Counted from the stretch's first letter, positions 17,393-26,024 are shown. The stretch is 64,000 nucleotides of DNA from Carboxydocella sporoproducens DSM 16521 (GCF_900167165.1 NZ_FUXM01000007.1:31046-95045); one strand, 5' to 3'. Program-made: numbers and translations. The notes: a model not told the origin generated them from the sequence alone.

Positions 17393-17433
17393 TGGCCGAA
17401 TTTGTGCTTGTGGGTATAAGTCCAATCCGGTCA
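17393..17433 (+). promoter_or_regulatory. Candidate upstream activator site for the sigma-54 regulator
   Basis: TGGCCGAATT (17393-17402) and AATCCGGTCA (17424-17433) form an inverted repeat with 8 of 10 matching positions. It is centred about 95 bases upstream of the predicted transcription start, the usual distance for an enhancer-binding protein. A second, partly interlocking inverted repeat is GTATAA (17414-17419) with TTATAC (17443-17448). Confidence 0.45.
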
Positions 17434-17482
17434 AAACGGGAGTTATACAGCATAAAACTAAAATTTTCAGACAACACTTTTT

Positions 17483-17498
17483 TGGCATGGCTTTTGCT
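17483..17498 (+). promoter_or_regulatory. Sigma-54 (-24/-12) promoter of the branched-chain catabolic operon
   Basis: TGGCAT (17483-17488), five bases, TTGCT (17494-17498) matches the sigma-54 consensus TGGCAC-N5-TTGCW with one C-to-T change. The invariant GG and GC dinucleotides are spaced correctly. The start would be near 17509, 15 bases before the buk start codon. Confidence 0.88.
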
Positions 17499-17523
17499 AA
17501 AACTAATAGCTGAAGGGGGAAGT

Positions 17524-18618
17524 ATGATGGCAAAACAGGTAGTACTGGCGATTAACCCGGGTTCAACTTCAACAAAAGTGGCGGTTATTGCAGAAGACGG
17601 TACAGTGATCTGGCAGGAAACCTTGCGCTATTCGGTGGCTGAACTAGCATATAGAGAAAATGTTGTGGAACAGCTTCCCCTTCGTCTTTCTGACCTGGAG
17701 CGTCTGCTGGCGGAGAAAGGTCTGGGAGGCGGAAAACTGGTAGGTGTGGTTGGACGCGGTGGGTTACTGCGCCCCTTGCACAGTGGCACTTATCTGGTCA
17801 ATGAGGCCATGCTTGCAGATTTAAGACAGGGCTGGGGAGGCCAGCATCCCTCCAATCTGGGCGGGATACTGGCCAGAATGCTGGCTGACCGTTATGGGGT
17901 GGAAGCATATATAGTCGATCCTGTTTCTGTAGATGAAATGATTCCGGAAGCTCGGAGAACTGGATTGCCGGAAATCAGGCGTTTTTCCCATTTACATGCC
18001 CTTAATATCCGACGGGCCCTGTTGCGCTGGCAAAAGGAACAATCCTGTTCCCCGCGGGAGTTAACCGGGGTAGCTGTTCACCTGGGTGGGGGCATCACCG
18101 TAGCGGCTGTACGGCAGGGTAGAATCATTGATGTCAGCAATGCCAACCAGGGCGGACCCATGAGTCCGGAACGGGCCGGGGCCCTGCCTTCAGCGGCACT
18201 GGCTTACTGGCCGGAAGAGACGGACTATCACTATCCACCCCTGGCCAAAAGGCTAGTCGGGGGTGGAGGACTGGTTTCCTACCTGGAAACCAACAGTTTG
18301 GTGGAAGCGGAAAAGCGGGCAGAGGCAGGAGATGAGAAAGCCCGCCTGGCTTTACAGGCCATGGTAAAGCAACTGATTAAGGAAATCGGGGCGATGGCCG
18401 CCATTTTAGATACATTACCGCGGTTTTTGCTGTTTACCGGAGGCATGGCTTTTTCCCACTGGTTAATGGAGCAATTGACTTCAGCTTTAAACTGGCTGGC
18501 GCCGATAACTGTCTACCCGGGAGAAGAGGAACTGCCAGCCCTGGCTGAGGGGGTTTTTCGTGTCCTGGCCGGGGAAGAATCTGTGCGAATTTATCCTGAA
18601 GGAGTGAGCGGTGAGTGA
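17524..18618 (+). CDS. buk: Butyrate / branched-chain fatty acid kinase
   Basis: Buk converts an acyl phosphate plus ADP to the free acid plus ATP. The 364-residue ASKHA-fold protein has the phosphate-1 motif LAINPGSTSTKVAV near the N-terminus. It also shows GRGGLLRPLHSGTY, VHLGGGITVAAV, GGPMSPERAGALP and the adenosine loop FTGGMAFS. An open frame extends upstream to 17308 but crosses the sigma-54 promoter. The ATG at 17524, preceded by GAAGGGGG, is therefore the start (ATG 17527 is equivalent). In this operon the substrate is probably isobutyryl-, isovaleryl- and 2-methylbutyryl-phosphate. The stop overlaps the ptb start by four bases. Confidence 0.95.
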   Translation: MMAKQVVLAINPGSTSTKVAVIAEDGTVIWQETLRYSVAELAYRENVVEQLPLRLSDLERLLAEKGLGGGKLVGVVGRGGLLRPLHSGTYLVNEAMLADLRQGWGGQHPSNLGGILARMLADRYGVEAYIVDPVSVDEMIPEARRTGLPEIRRFSHLHALNIRRALLRWQKEQSCSPRELTGVAVHLGGGITVAAVRQGRIIDVSNANQGGPMSPERAGALPSAALAYWPEETDYHYPPLAKRLVGGGGLVSYLETNSLVEAEKRAEAGDEKARLALQAMVKQLIKEIGAMAAILDTLPRFLLFTGGMAFSHWLMEQLTSALNWLAPITVYPGEEELPALAEGVFRVLAGEESVRIYPEGVSGE

Positions 18619-19535
18619 TTACCAATTTTGACCAGCTGGTGGAAACTGCCCGCAGTTATCCCTCCCAGCGCCTGGCGGTAGCGGTGGCTCAGGACTGTGA
18701 AGTACTGGCAGCCGTCAGGGAAGCCATCGAAGAAAACCTGATTACCGCCCGCCTATTTGGGGATGAGGAGGAAATCAAGAAGGCTGCTGTCAAAGCAGGG
18801 CTGGACCTGAACAGGGCTGAGATTGAAGTTATCCATGAAAGGGATCCTGTCAAAGCCAGCCAGATGGCAGTGGTGGCAGTAAAAACCGGACAGGCGGATA
18901 TGCTGATGAAAGGTCTGGTTCACAGTGCTGTAATTATGAAACAAATTCTGGACAAGGATACCGGGCTACGCAAAAGCAAGGTGCTGAGTCATGTGGCCTT
19001 GCTGGAGGGACCAGGACCTGACCGCATCACCTTCATGACTGATGGGGGCATGGTGATCAATCCCAATTTACAGCAGAAGGTTGAGATGATCAATAATGCC
19101 GTCGGGGTAGCCAGGGCGCTGGGCTACCAGCAGCCCAAAGTGGCAGTAATAGCCGGGCTGGAACTGGTTAATCCCGATATGCCTGCTACCCTGGATGCGG
19201 CTGTACTGGCCAAAATGGGTGAAAGAGGACAAATTCCTCATGCCATAGTGGATGGGCCACTGGCCTTAGATGTGGCTCTTTCCAGAGAAGCGGCTCTACA
19301 CAAGGGGGTGAAAGGGGAAATTCAGGGGGATGCTCACATCCTGCTGGTACCCAATCTGGAAGTGGGAAATGTGTTGTACAAGACAGCGGTAGCTTTTGGT
19401 GGTGTTAAGACAGCTGGAACCATCACAGGGGCCAGTGCTCCTATTATTCTCACATCCCGGGCGGATAGCCACTATGCCAAGTTCTATTCCATTGCTCTCG
19501 CCCAGGTGCTGGCCTGGCAAAATCAAAGGAGGTAA
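18615..19535 (+). CDS. ptb: Phosphate butyryltransferase (branched-chain acyl-CoA type)
   Basis: Ptb exchanges CoA for phosphate on an acyl-CoA, feeding the kinase encoded before it. The 306-residue protein belongs to the phosphotransacetylase/phosphotransbutyrylase fold, with ADMLMKGLVHSAVIMKQIL, GGMVINPN and VPNLEVGNVLYKT as family segments. The start is GTG at 18615 within the buk stop (GTGA), with AAGGAG about 10 bases upstream. With leucine dehydrogenase and the 2-oxoacid oxidoreductase in the same operon, branched acyl-CoAs are the likely substrates. Confidence 0.94.
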   Translation: MITNFDQLVETARSYPSQRLAVAVAQDCEVLAAVREAIEENLITARLFGDEEEIKKAAVKAGLDLNRAEIEVIHERDPVKASQMAVVAVKTGQADMLMKGLVHSAVIMKQILDKDTGLRKSKVLSHVALLEGPGPDRITFMTDGGMVINPNLQQKVEMINNAVGVARALGYQQPKVAVIAGLELVNPDMPATLDAAVLAKMGERGQIPHAIVDGPLALDVALSREAALHKGVKGEIQGDAHILLVPNLEVGNVLYKTAVAFGGVKTAGTITGASAPIILTSRADSHYAKFYSIALAQVLAWQNQRR

Positions 19536-19541
19536 GGAGAA

Positions 19542-20609
19542 ATGAGTCTGGAAGTATTTGAGTACATGAAAAAATATGATTATGAACAAGTCGTTCTCTG
19601 TTACGACAAGGCTTCAGGGCTGAAAGCTATTATTGCCATCCATGATACTACCCTGGGCCCGGCTCTGGGTGGTACCCGGATGTGGACTTATGCCAGTGAA
19701 GATGATGCCATCCTTGATGCCCTGCGGCTGTCCCGGGGTATGACCTATAAGGCAGCTGCTGCCGGCCTCAACCTGGGCGGAGGCAAAACGGTTATTATCG
19801 GTGACCCCAGAAAAGATAAGAGTGAGGCGCTGTTCCGGGCTTTTGGTCGCTATGTGGAAAGCCTCAATGGCCGCTATATTACCGCTGAGGATGTAGGCAC
19901 TTCGGTACAGGATATGGAATATGTACGCATGGAAACCCGCTGGGTAACCGGGGTAGCCAGTGGTTCGGGTGACCCGTCTCCCATGACCGCTTTTGGTGTC
20001 TGGAAAGGGATGAAAGCAGCGGCCAAAGAAAAATTTGGCACTGACTCCCTCTCCGGTATGACTGTAGCTGTTCAGGGCCTGGGCCACGTAGGTTATTACC
20101 TGTGTAAGTATCTTGCTGATGAAGGAGCCAAACTGGTTGTAACCGATATCTTCCCCGAACGGGTTGAAAAAGTGGTTCAGGAATTTGGTGCCCGGGCAGT
20201 AGAACCGGAAGCCATCTATGGCGTGGAAGCGGAGATATTTGCCCCCTGTGCGTTAGGGGCAGTAGTAAATGATGAGACTCTGCCCCAGTTCAAATTCCAG
20301 ATTATCGCCGGTGCTGCCAACAATGTCCTGAAGGAAGAACGGCACGGGGATGAGCTGGAAGCAAAAGGCATCCTCTATGCCCCTGACTTTGTCATCAACG
20401 CCGGCGGTTTGATCAATGTGGCTGATGAGCTGGAAGGATACAATCGGGAACGGGCAATCCAGAAAATCGCAGGTATTTATGATAATATCTTGCGGGTATT
20501 TGCCATTGCTAAACGGGACAATATTCCCACCTATAAAGCAGCAGAAGTCATGGCTGAGGAACGGATCCGGACAATCGGGCAGGTGCGCAATAACTTTTTG
20601 CGCAAGTGA
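19542..20609 (+). CDS. ldh: Leucine dehydrogenase (Leu/Val/Ile dehydrogenase)
   Basis: The enzyme oxidatively deaminates branched-chain amino acids to 2-oxo acids with NAD. The 355-residue protein has the amino-acid-dehydrogenase motif [13 protein letters not shown] with the substrate Lys at about 82. It also has [12 protein letters not shown] and a Rossmann segment [13 protein letters not shown]. Length and sequence resemble Bacillus leucine dehydrogenase more than glutamate dehydrogenase (about 420 residues). It follows ptb by 6 bases with AAGGAGGTAAGG. It supplies the 2-oxo acid substrates of the ferredoxin oxidoreductase encoded at the end of the operon. Confidence 0.93.
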   Translation: MSLEVFEYMKKYDYEQVVLCYDKASGLKAIIAIHDTTLGPALGGTRMWTYASEDDAILDALRLSRGMTYKAAAAGLNLGGGKTVIIGDPRKDKSEALFRAFGRYVESLNGRYITAEDVGTSVQDMEYVRMETRWVTGVASGSGDPSPMTAFGVWKGMKAAAKEKFGTDSLSGMTVAVQGLGHVGYYLCKYLADEGAKLVVTDIFPERVEKVVQEFGARAVEPEAIYGVEAEIFAPCALGAVVNDETLPQFKFQIIAGAANNVLKEERHGDELEAKGILYAPDFVINAGGLINVADELEGYNRERAIQKIAGIYDNILRVFAIAKRDNIPTYKAAEVMAEERIRTIGQVRNNFLRK

Positions 20610-20620
20610 GGAGGATGTCT

Positions 20621-21430
20621 GTGAACGCCTACCTGTGGTACTGGCAAGAACGACGGGACTGGCAGAGAATAATCGTCAGAGCAGAACAAAAACAGGTGGG
20701 AGATCTCTGGCTGTCCAGAGCTGAAGCAAGGGCCCGGCTGCACGGGTCCTTGCTTAGCACTTATCCGCCTCAGCGCATCATCCTGCTGGCTACTGACACT
20801 GAACAGAATATACCGGAGATTTTACTGGAAACAGGGGTACCGGTAGAGATGCAGTATCTGCTGGGGACGATTCAGTTACCAGCAGAACTGGAACTGAGCG
20901 GGCATGCTTCCGTAAGACGCCAGCCCCTGTTTCCCCTGGCCCTCTGGCAAAAACAGATACCGGCTGCAGATGAGCCCTGGCTTTATCTCTATCTGGGACA
21001 GTATCCCTTTGTCTCTCTGGGGGTTGGCAAAAAGCTGGTAGATGTGTTAAGCTATTGGGAAGGAGAGGGGCCGCTGGGACCATTATCCACTGGACAACTG
21101 CCGACCCTGGCCTGGCTGGAATGGCTCTGTCAGCAAAAGCTATCCGGAGCGAAAGCGCAAGAACTGGTGCGGAGTAAGGGAGGAATAGCCGCCTATCTGG
21201 GGAGGGAATGGCAGCCCGGAGAAAAATTGCCCCCTGAGCTGGCCAGCACGGTGGTATATCAGAGTTTAAAAGGGCTGGGCAGTTTATGGACATTGAGCCA
21301 GGGGCAGGCCAGACGGCTGGTGCTGGCCGGGGAACTTCTGCTGGATCAGCAAGTACTTGAGCCCATTCAGAACTGGGCTCAAGCTCGACAGCTACTGGTC
21401 AGGGTGTTGCCTGCCGGGGAGGAATTTTAG
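20621..21430 (+). CDS. Degenerate butyrate-kinase-like protein
   Basis: This 269-residue protein resembles the C-terminal part of the Buk encoded at 17524. YLGQYPFVSLGVGKKLVDV parallels Buk HLGGGITVAAVRQGRIIDV, GEGPLGPLSTGQLP parallels GGPMSPERAGALP, and GGIAAYLG parallels GGLVSYLE. NWAQARQLLVRVLPAGEE parallels NWLAPITVYPGEEE. The N-terminal phosphate-binding NPGSTSTK motif and the GGG of the central motif are missing, so kinase activity is unlikely. GAGGAGG lies 6 bases before the GTG at 20621; upstream in-frame starts overlap the ribosome binding site. It overlaps the next gene by one base. A structural or regulatory role in the pathway is possible. Confidence 0.6.
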   Translation: MNAYLWYWQERRDWQRIIVRAEQKQVGDLWLSRAEARARLHGSLLSTYPPQRIILLATDTEQNIPEILLETGVPVEMQYLLGTIQLPAELELSGHASVRRQPLFPLALWQKQIPAADEPWLYLYLGQYPFVSLGVGKKLVDVLSYWEGEGPLGPLSTGQLPTLAWLEWLCQQKLSGAKAQELVRSKGGIAAYLGREWQPGEKLPPELASTVVYQSLKGLGSLWTLSQGQARRLVLAGELLLDQQVLEPIQNWAQARQLLVRVLPAGEEF

Positions 21431-22149
21431 TGAAAAACTATGTTTTTGTTGGCTATTATGGCAGTGGTAAAACCGAAATGGCGGTTAATTTCGCTTATGC
21501 CAGAAAACAAGCAGAACGACGGGTGGCTCTGGTGGATCTGGATATTGTCAATCTCTACTTCCGTTCGCGGGAACTGAAGGAAAAACTGGCAGAGGACGGA
21601 ATTGATGTGATCGTATCAGAAGGCAAGCTGGCTCTGGCTGATTTACCGGCTCTCACACCGGCTATTTACGGGGTCCTGAGCCAACCACAACTGCCAGTGA
21701 TTTGGGATGTAGGCGGTGATGAGGTGGGGGCTACGGCTCTGGGCCGTTTTGCCGCACAGATTGAGGCCAGCAGCTATCAGCTGTACCTGGTGGTTAACAC
21801 CTTCCGTCCCTTTACCAGAAAGCCCGCCGAAATCCTGAAGGTAAAAGAGGAGATTGAAAGGGCTGCCAGGCTGAAGATTACCCATTTTGTCGCTAATCCC
21901 AATTTAGGGGAAGCTACTACAGTCCAGCAGGTCTTTGAAGGTACCCTCCTGGTGGAGGAGGCGGCGATACAGGCCGGTATACCTCTGGCCTGGGTAGGGG
22001 TATTACCAGGGTTACTGCCAGAAGTCAGTGAACTTTTGCCGGGCCGCAATTTCCTTACCCTGGAACGTTTCATGCTAACACCCTGGCAACGGGACCAGCA
22101 GACTTTCAACACTGATCCCCGCACTATGTTTAAGCCCGGTAACAGGTAA
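21430..22149 (+). CDS. P-loop NTPase of the CobQ/MinD-like type
   Basis: The 239-residue soluble protein opens with the Walker A-type sequence FVGYYGSGKTEMAVNFAY and has VALVDLDIVNLYF as the Walker A'/switch region. VIWDVGGDEVG occupies the Walker B position. This resembles small SIMIBI-class ATPases or GTPases. It is translationally coupled (one-base overlap) to the degenerate kinase and followed by the oxidoreductase genes. A role in maturation or activation of the Fe-S/TPP enzyme is conceivable but inferred only from position. I cannot name a characterised homologue. Confidence 0.7.
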   Translation: MKNYVFVGYYGSGKTEMAVNFAYARKQAERRVALVDLDIVNLYFRSRELKEKLAEDGIDVIVSEGKLALADLPALTPAIYGVLSQPQLPVIWDVGGDEVGATALGRFAAQIEASSYQLYLVVNTFRPFTRKPAEILKVKEEIERAARLKITHFVANPNLGEATTVQQVFEGTLLVEEAAIQAGIPLAWVGVLPGLLPEVSELLPGRNFLTLERFMLTPWQRDQQTFNTDPRTMFKPGNR

Positions 22150-22167
22150 GTGAGGAGGTAAGAAGCA

Positions 22168-22389
22168 ATGCCCAGAGTAACATTCAGGGAAGAACGCTGC
22201 AAAGGCTGTGAACTGTGTTTGCACGTTTGTCCCCAGCAAATTATCACCCTGGCGGAGCATTTTAATGCCATGGGCTTTCATCCGGCCACCGTTAAGGAGA
22301 TGGAAAAGTGCATCGGATGTGCTATGTGTGCCCGCATGTGTCCGGATGTAGTTATAGAAGTAGAAAAGGAAAGCAAGGAGGGGGAGTAA
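22168..22389 (+). CDS. vorD: 2-oxoacid:ferredoxin oxidoreductase, ferredoxin-type delta subunit
   Basis: The 73-residue protein carries two 4Fe-4S motifs, CKGCELCLHVCP and CIGCAMCARMCP. This matches the small delta subunit of four-subunit 2-oxoacid:ferredoxin oxidoreductases (VorD/KorD). It passes electrons from the TPP centre to free ferredoxin. GAGGAGG precedes the ATG, and the alpha subunit gene starts one base after its stop. Confidence 0.9.
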   Translation: MPRVTFREERCKGCELCLHVCPQQIITLAEHFNAMGFHPATVKEMEKCIGCAMCARMCPDVVIEVEKESKEGE

Positions 22390-22390
22390 G

Positions 22391-23455
22391 ATGGCCAAAC
22401 TGCTGATGAAAGGCAACGAAGCGATCGGGGAAGCGGCTGTCCTGGCCGGATGCAAATATTTTTTCGGCTATCCCATTACTCCCCAGAGCGAGTTGCCCCA
22501 CTACATGGTCAAAAGGCTGCCGGAAGTGGGCGGAGTTTTTTTGCAGGCCGAAAGTGAAGTGGCTGCCATCAACATGGTTTTTGGGGCTGGGGGTGCCGGG
22601 GCCAGAGTCATGACTTCATCATCCAGTCCTGGTATCAGTTTGAAACAAGAGGGAATTTCCTACTTGATCGGTGCTGAGGTTCCAGCGGTGATTGTCAATA
22701 TCATGCGGGGCGGACCGGGACTGGGCAATATCCAGCCTTCCCAGGCCGACTATTTCCAGGCTACCAAAGCGCCTGGCCATGGTGATGGCCGCATGATCGT
22801 CCTGGCGCCTTCCTCTGTGCAGGAGATCGTGGATCTGGTTATTCTGGCTTTCGACCTGGCTGACCAGTATCGTAACCCGGTGATGGTACTGGGTGATGGA
22901 GTGCTGGGCCAGATGATGGAACCGGTAGAAATAGATGATAATTACCAGCCCCGGCTGCCGGAAAAGCCCTGGGCAGCAACGGGCAAGCGGGGACGCGCCA
23001 GCAACAATATCATTAACTCCCTGCATATCGTGGATAAGGACAATGAGGAATTCAACCGGCATTTGCAGAAGAAGTATGCGGAAATCGCGGCCAGGGAAGT
23101 TCGCTATGAAGAATACTGCACGGATGACGCAGAGATTATCCTGGTAGCCTATGGCACCTCAGCCCGGATTTGCAAGGGTGCGGTGGACCTGGTCAGGGAA
23201 GAAGGCATCAAGGCTGGACTGATCAGACCGATTACCCTCTGGCCTTTCCCTGCTGAGATCATCAATCGTCGGGCTGAACAGGCTAAAGCTTTTCTGTCCG
23301 TAGAGATGAGTGCCGGCCAGATGGTAGAAGATGTCAAGCTGGCGGTTAACGGGAAAAAACCGGTATATTTCTACGGTCGAATGGGCGGTATTCTGCCAAT
23401 GCTGGATGAGATTGTGGCTGGTATTAAGGGGCTGGCGGAAGGAGGGGCTCTCTGA
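22391..23455 (+). CDS. vorB: 2-oxoacid:ferredoxin oxidoreductase alpha subunit (VorB-like)
   Basis: The 354-residue alpha subunit contains the pyrimidine-binding domain start LLMKGNEAIGEAAVLAGCKY, the FGYPITPQSELPHYM motif, the TSSSSPGISLKQEG segment and a C-terminal transketolase-like domain. In an operon with leucine dehydrogenase, Ptb and Buk it most probably belongs to 3-methyl-2-oxobutanoate (valine-derived) oxidoreductase, although 2-oxoglutarate enzymes are similar. It makes acyl-CoA, CO2 and reduced ferredoxin. The stop overlaps the beta subunit start by one base. Confidence 0.9.
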   Translation: MAKLLMKGNEAIGEAAVLAGCKYFFGYPITPQSELPHYMVKRLPEVGGVFLQAESEVAAINMVFGAGGAGARVMTSSSSPGISLKQEGISYLIGAEVPAVIVNIMRGGPGLGNIQPSQADYFQATKAPGHGDGRMIVLAPSSVQEIVDLVILAFDLADQYRNPVMVLGDGVLGQMMEPVEIDDNYQPRLPEKPWAATGKRGRASNNIINSLHIVDKDNEEFNRHLQKKYAEIAAREVRYEEYCTDDAEIILVAYGTSARICKGAVDLVREEGIKAGLIRPITLWPFPAEIINRRAEQAKAFLSVEMSAGQMVEDVKLAVNGKKPVYFYGRMGGILPMLDEIVAGIKGLAEGGAL

Positions 23456-24210
23456 TGGCAGAAATGAAAAAAGTTTTTACCAGAACCAGGGGGTTAACGG
23501 AAAAGCCCTTCCATTATTGCCCTGGCTGTACCCATGGGGTTATTCACCGTCTGGTGGCGGAAGTGCTGGAAGAGATGAATTTGCTGGACCGGGCTATTGG
23601 TGTGGCCCCGGTAGGTTGTTCTGTTTTTGCCTATGAGTACTTTAACTGTGATATGTTTCAGGCTGCCCACGGCCGGGCTCCTGCTGTGGCTACTGGCATC
23701 AAACGGGTTCATCCTGATGCAGCGGTGTTTACCTATCAAGGGGATGGCGACCTGGCTGCGATTGGAACCGGGGAAATCGTTCATGCTGCTGCCCGTGGGG
23801 AAAAGATTACTGTAATTTTCGTTAATAATGCAATCTATGGCATGACTGGAGGCCAAATGGCCCCCACTACTCTACCGGGTATGGAGACTACCACCTCACC
23901 TTTTGGTCGTAACACTGAAACCCAGGGATTCCCGGTCCGGGTAGCGGAAATGCTTTCAACCTTAGATGGCGCAGCCTATATTGCCCGGACAACAGTCATC
24001 AATCCCAGATATATTATGCAGGCTAAAAAAGCTATTCGCAAAGCCTTTGAAACCCAGATGGCCGGGAAAGGCTTTACACTGGTAGAAGTGCTGTCCACCT
24101 GTCCTACCAACTGGGGTATGACTCCCATTGAAGCAACCAAATGGTTGGAAGAAAAGATGATTCCCTATTATCCCTTGGGGGAATTTAAAACCCCGGCGGA
24201 GGTGAAATAG
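23455..24210 (+). CDS. vorA: 2-oxoacid:ferredoxin oxidoreductase beta subunit (TPP-binding, VorA-like)
   Basis: The 251-residue subunit binds thiamin pyrophosphate. The visible motifs are HYCPGCTHG near the N-terminus, the TPP motif YQGDGDLAAIGTGE, and FVNNAIYGMTGGQMAPTT, which completes the GDG...NN signature. It has a single CxxC in the N-terminal motif. Location between the alpha and gamma genes and the length agree with VOR/KOR-type enzymes. Confidence 0.92.
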   Translation: MAEMKKVFTRTRGLTEKPFHYCPGCTHGVIHRLVAEVLEEMNLLDRAIGVAPVGCSVFAYEYFNCDMFQAAHGRAPAVATGIKRVHPDAAVFTYQGDGDLAAIGTGEIVHAAARGEKITVIFVNNAIYGMTGGQMAPTTLPGMETTTSPFGRNTETQGFPVRVAEMLSTLDGAAYIARTTVINPRYIMQAKKAIRKAFETQMAGKGFTLVEVLSTCPTNWGMTPIEATKWLEEKMIPYYPLGEFKTPAEVK

Positions 24211-24211
24211 G

Positions 24212-24772
24212 ATGTTACATGAAATTATCATGGCCGGCTTCGGGGGCCAGGGAATTATGTCCATGGGCCAGCTTCTGACCTATGCCGGGATGTTTGAAGG
24301 TAAACATGTGGCCTGGATTCCTTCCTACGGTCCGGAAATGCGGGGAGGAACAGCCAACTGCGGTGTGACTGTCAGTGACCGTCCCATCAGTTCGCCGGTA
24401 GTTTTTAACCCTACCGCTGCCATTATCATGAATATCCCCTCCCTGGATAAGTTTGAACCAGCGGTCAAGCCAGGTGGGTTGATTCTGGTCAACAGCTCCC
24501 TTGTGGACCGCCAGGTAAAACGAACTGATATTAAAGCTTTCTATATTCCTGCCAATGAAATCGCTGAAGAGCTGGGCAATCCCCGGGTAGCAGGTATGGT
24601 CATTCTGGGTGCGCTGGTGGCATTAACCAGTATGGTCAGTTTCAAGTCCCTGGAAGAGGCCCTGAAAAAGGTGCTGCCCGAGTACCGGCACAAGTTAATT
24701 CCGCTTAACATGCAGGCTTTGGAGCGCGGGGCCACTTATGTGAGCCAGCAGCTGCAAACCGCTGTTAGTTAA
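24212..24772 (+). CDS. vorC: 2-oxoacid:ferredoxin oxidoreductase gamma subunit (VorC-like)
   Basis: The 186-residue subunit shows the gamma-domain start EIIMAGFGGQGIMSMGQLL and the block IPSYGPEMRGGTANCGVTVS, which bind the CoA part. It is the last gene of the sigma-54 operon and is followed by a terminator. The complete delta-alpha-beta-gamma set is present, so a functional four-subunit enzyme is expected. Confidence 0.92.
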   Translation: MLHEIIMAGFGGQGIMSMGQLLTYAGMFEGKHVAWIPSYGPEMRGGTANCGVTVSDRPISSPVVFNPTAAIIMNIPSLDKFEPAVKPGGLILVNSSLVDRQVKRTDIKAFYIPANEIAEELGNPRVAGMVILGALVALTSMVSFKSLEEALKKVLPEYRHKLIPLNMQALERGATYVSQQLQTAVS

Positions 24773-24791
24773 ATCTTTTCAATTTTAATTT

Positions 24792-24811
24792 AGGCCTGCT
24801 GGGCCTTTTTT
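24792..24811 (+). terminator. Terminator of the branched-chain operon
   Basis: AGGCC (24792-24796), loop TGCTG, GGCCT (24802-24806), then a run of T. The stem is short but the T tract is good. Confidence 0.7.
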
Positions 24812-24897
24812 CTTTTCTTCCCGCTTATGATAAAATAGATAAAAAAGCCGGAGGCACTACTATGGCAACTATTATTGGAAAGGACGGAGGTAGTTTC

Positions 24898-26019
24898 ATG
24901 GTAAATACTTCACGCTTGGTACACGAATTTTTGACAATGGTGCAAATCGATTCCCCTTCCCGCCAGGAACGGGCCATGGCGGATTGGTATAAAGCTCGCC
25001 TGATTGAACTGGGCTTAACAGTGGAAGAAGATGAGGCAGGTAAAGCTATTAATGGCACTGCCGGTAACTTGATTGCCCGGCTTCCCGGGGATGGGCAGGG
25101 CATGCCCATTTTTTTCAGCGCCCACCTGGATACAGTGGAACCAGGCCGGGGTATCAGGCCTTTAATCGAAGGAGATATCATCCGAAGTGCGGGTGATACC
25201 ATCCTGGGTGGGGATGACAAAGCTGGACTGGCGGTCATTCTGGAAGCCATCCGTATAATCAAGGAAAACAACCTGCCCCATGGGGAGATTGAACTGGTAA
25301 TCACAGTAGCAGAAGAATGTGGCTTGCTGGGGGCCAAACAGTTGCATCGCCAGCAATTGCAGAGTATAGCTGGGTTTGTTCTCGATGCTGGTGGACCGGT
25401 GGGCTCCATTGTGGTCAGGGGGCCGGCCCAAACCAAAATTGAGGCTACTATTCGCGGTAAGGCCGCCCATGCCGGGGTGGAGCCGGAAAAAGGTATCAGT
25501 GCCATTCAAGTGGCAGCCCGGGCCATTGACCGCATGCCCCTGGGCCGCATTGATGCCGAGACCACAGCCAATATTGGGGTAATCGAAGGGGGTAAGGCTA
25601 CCAATATCATCCCCGATATGGTTAACCTGAAAGGGGAAGCCCGTTCTCTGGATCCGCGTAAACTGCATGCCCAGACCAAGCAAATGACCACCATTCTGGA
25701 ACAGACAGCCCAGGAGTTTGGCGCCTATGTACAGCTGACTGTAGAAGATCTCTATCCTGAGATAAACCTGAAACCAGAGGAACCGGTGGTTCAGATTGCC
25801 CGCCAGGCTATCCAGGCCTGTGGTCTCACCCCCAGTCTGGACAGTACCGGGGGTGGCAGTGATGCCAATATCTTCATTGGACTGGGCTTGCCGACGGCCA
25901 ACCTGGGGATTGGCATGCAAAATGTCCATTCAGTAGAAGAAAAAATGGCTATCAGCGATCTGGTTAAACTGACGGAGGTAGTACTGGCTATCGTTAAAAC
26001 TGCCCATGACTGGAGGTAG
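24898..26019 (+). CDS. M20-family peptidase, PepT-like
   Basis: The 373-residue zinc metallopeptidase has FFSAHLDTVEPGRGIRP and GGDDKAGLAVILEAI with the first metal ligands. EECGLLGAKQL carries the catalytic Glu, and a dimerisation/lid domain (about 175-290) sits in the middle. This matches PepT-like tripeptidases of Firmicutes. I choose the ATG at 24898 (GGAGG 8 bases upstream, product MVNTSRLVHEF). The ATG at 24862 also has GGAGG and would add 12 residues unlike the family. A peptidase beside an amino-acid fermentation operon fits peptide-based growth, but this gene lies after the terminator. Confidence 0.88.
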   Translation: MVNTSRLVHEFLTMVQIDSPSRQERAMADWYKARLIELGLTVEEDEAGKAINGTAGNLIARLPGDGQGMPIFFSAHLDTVEPGRGIRPLIEGDIIRSAGDTILGGDDKAGLAVILEAIRIIKENNLPHGEIELVITVAEECGLLGAKQLHRQQLQSIAGFVLDAGGPVGSIVVRGPAQTKIEATIRGKAAHAGVEPEKGISAIQVAARAIDRMPLGRIDAETTANIGVIEGGKATNIIPDMVNLKGEARSLDPRKLHAQTKQMTTILEQTAQEFGAYVQLTVEDLYPEINLKPEEPVVQIARQAIQACGLTPSLDSTGGGSDANIFIGLGLPTANLGIGMQNVHSVEEKMAISDLVKLTEVVLAIVKTAHDWR

Positions 26020-26024
26020 AGGGC

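Noticed and set aside
17308..17523. N-terminal extension of buk from 17308
   Set aside because: The extension would run through the terminator stem and the sigma-54 promoter, and Buk proteins begin at the NPGSTSTK region; ATG 17524 has a strong ribosome binding site.
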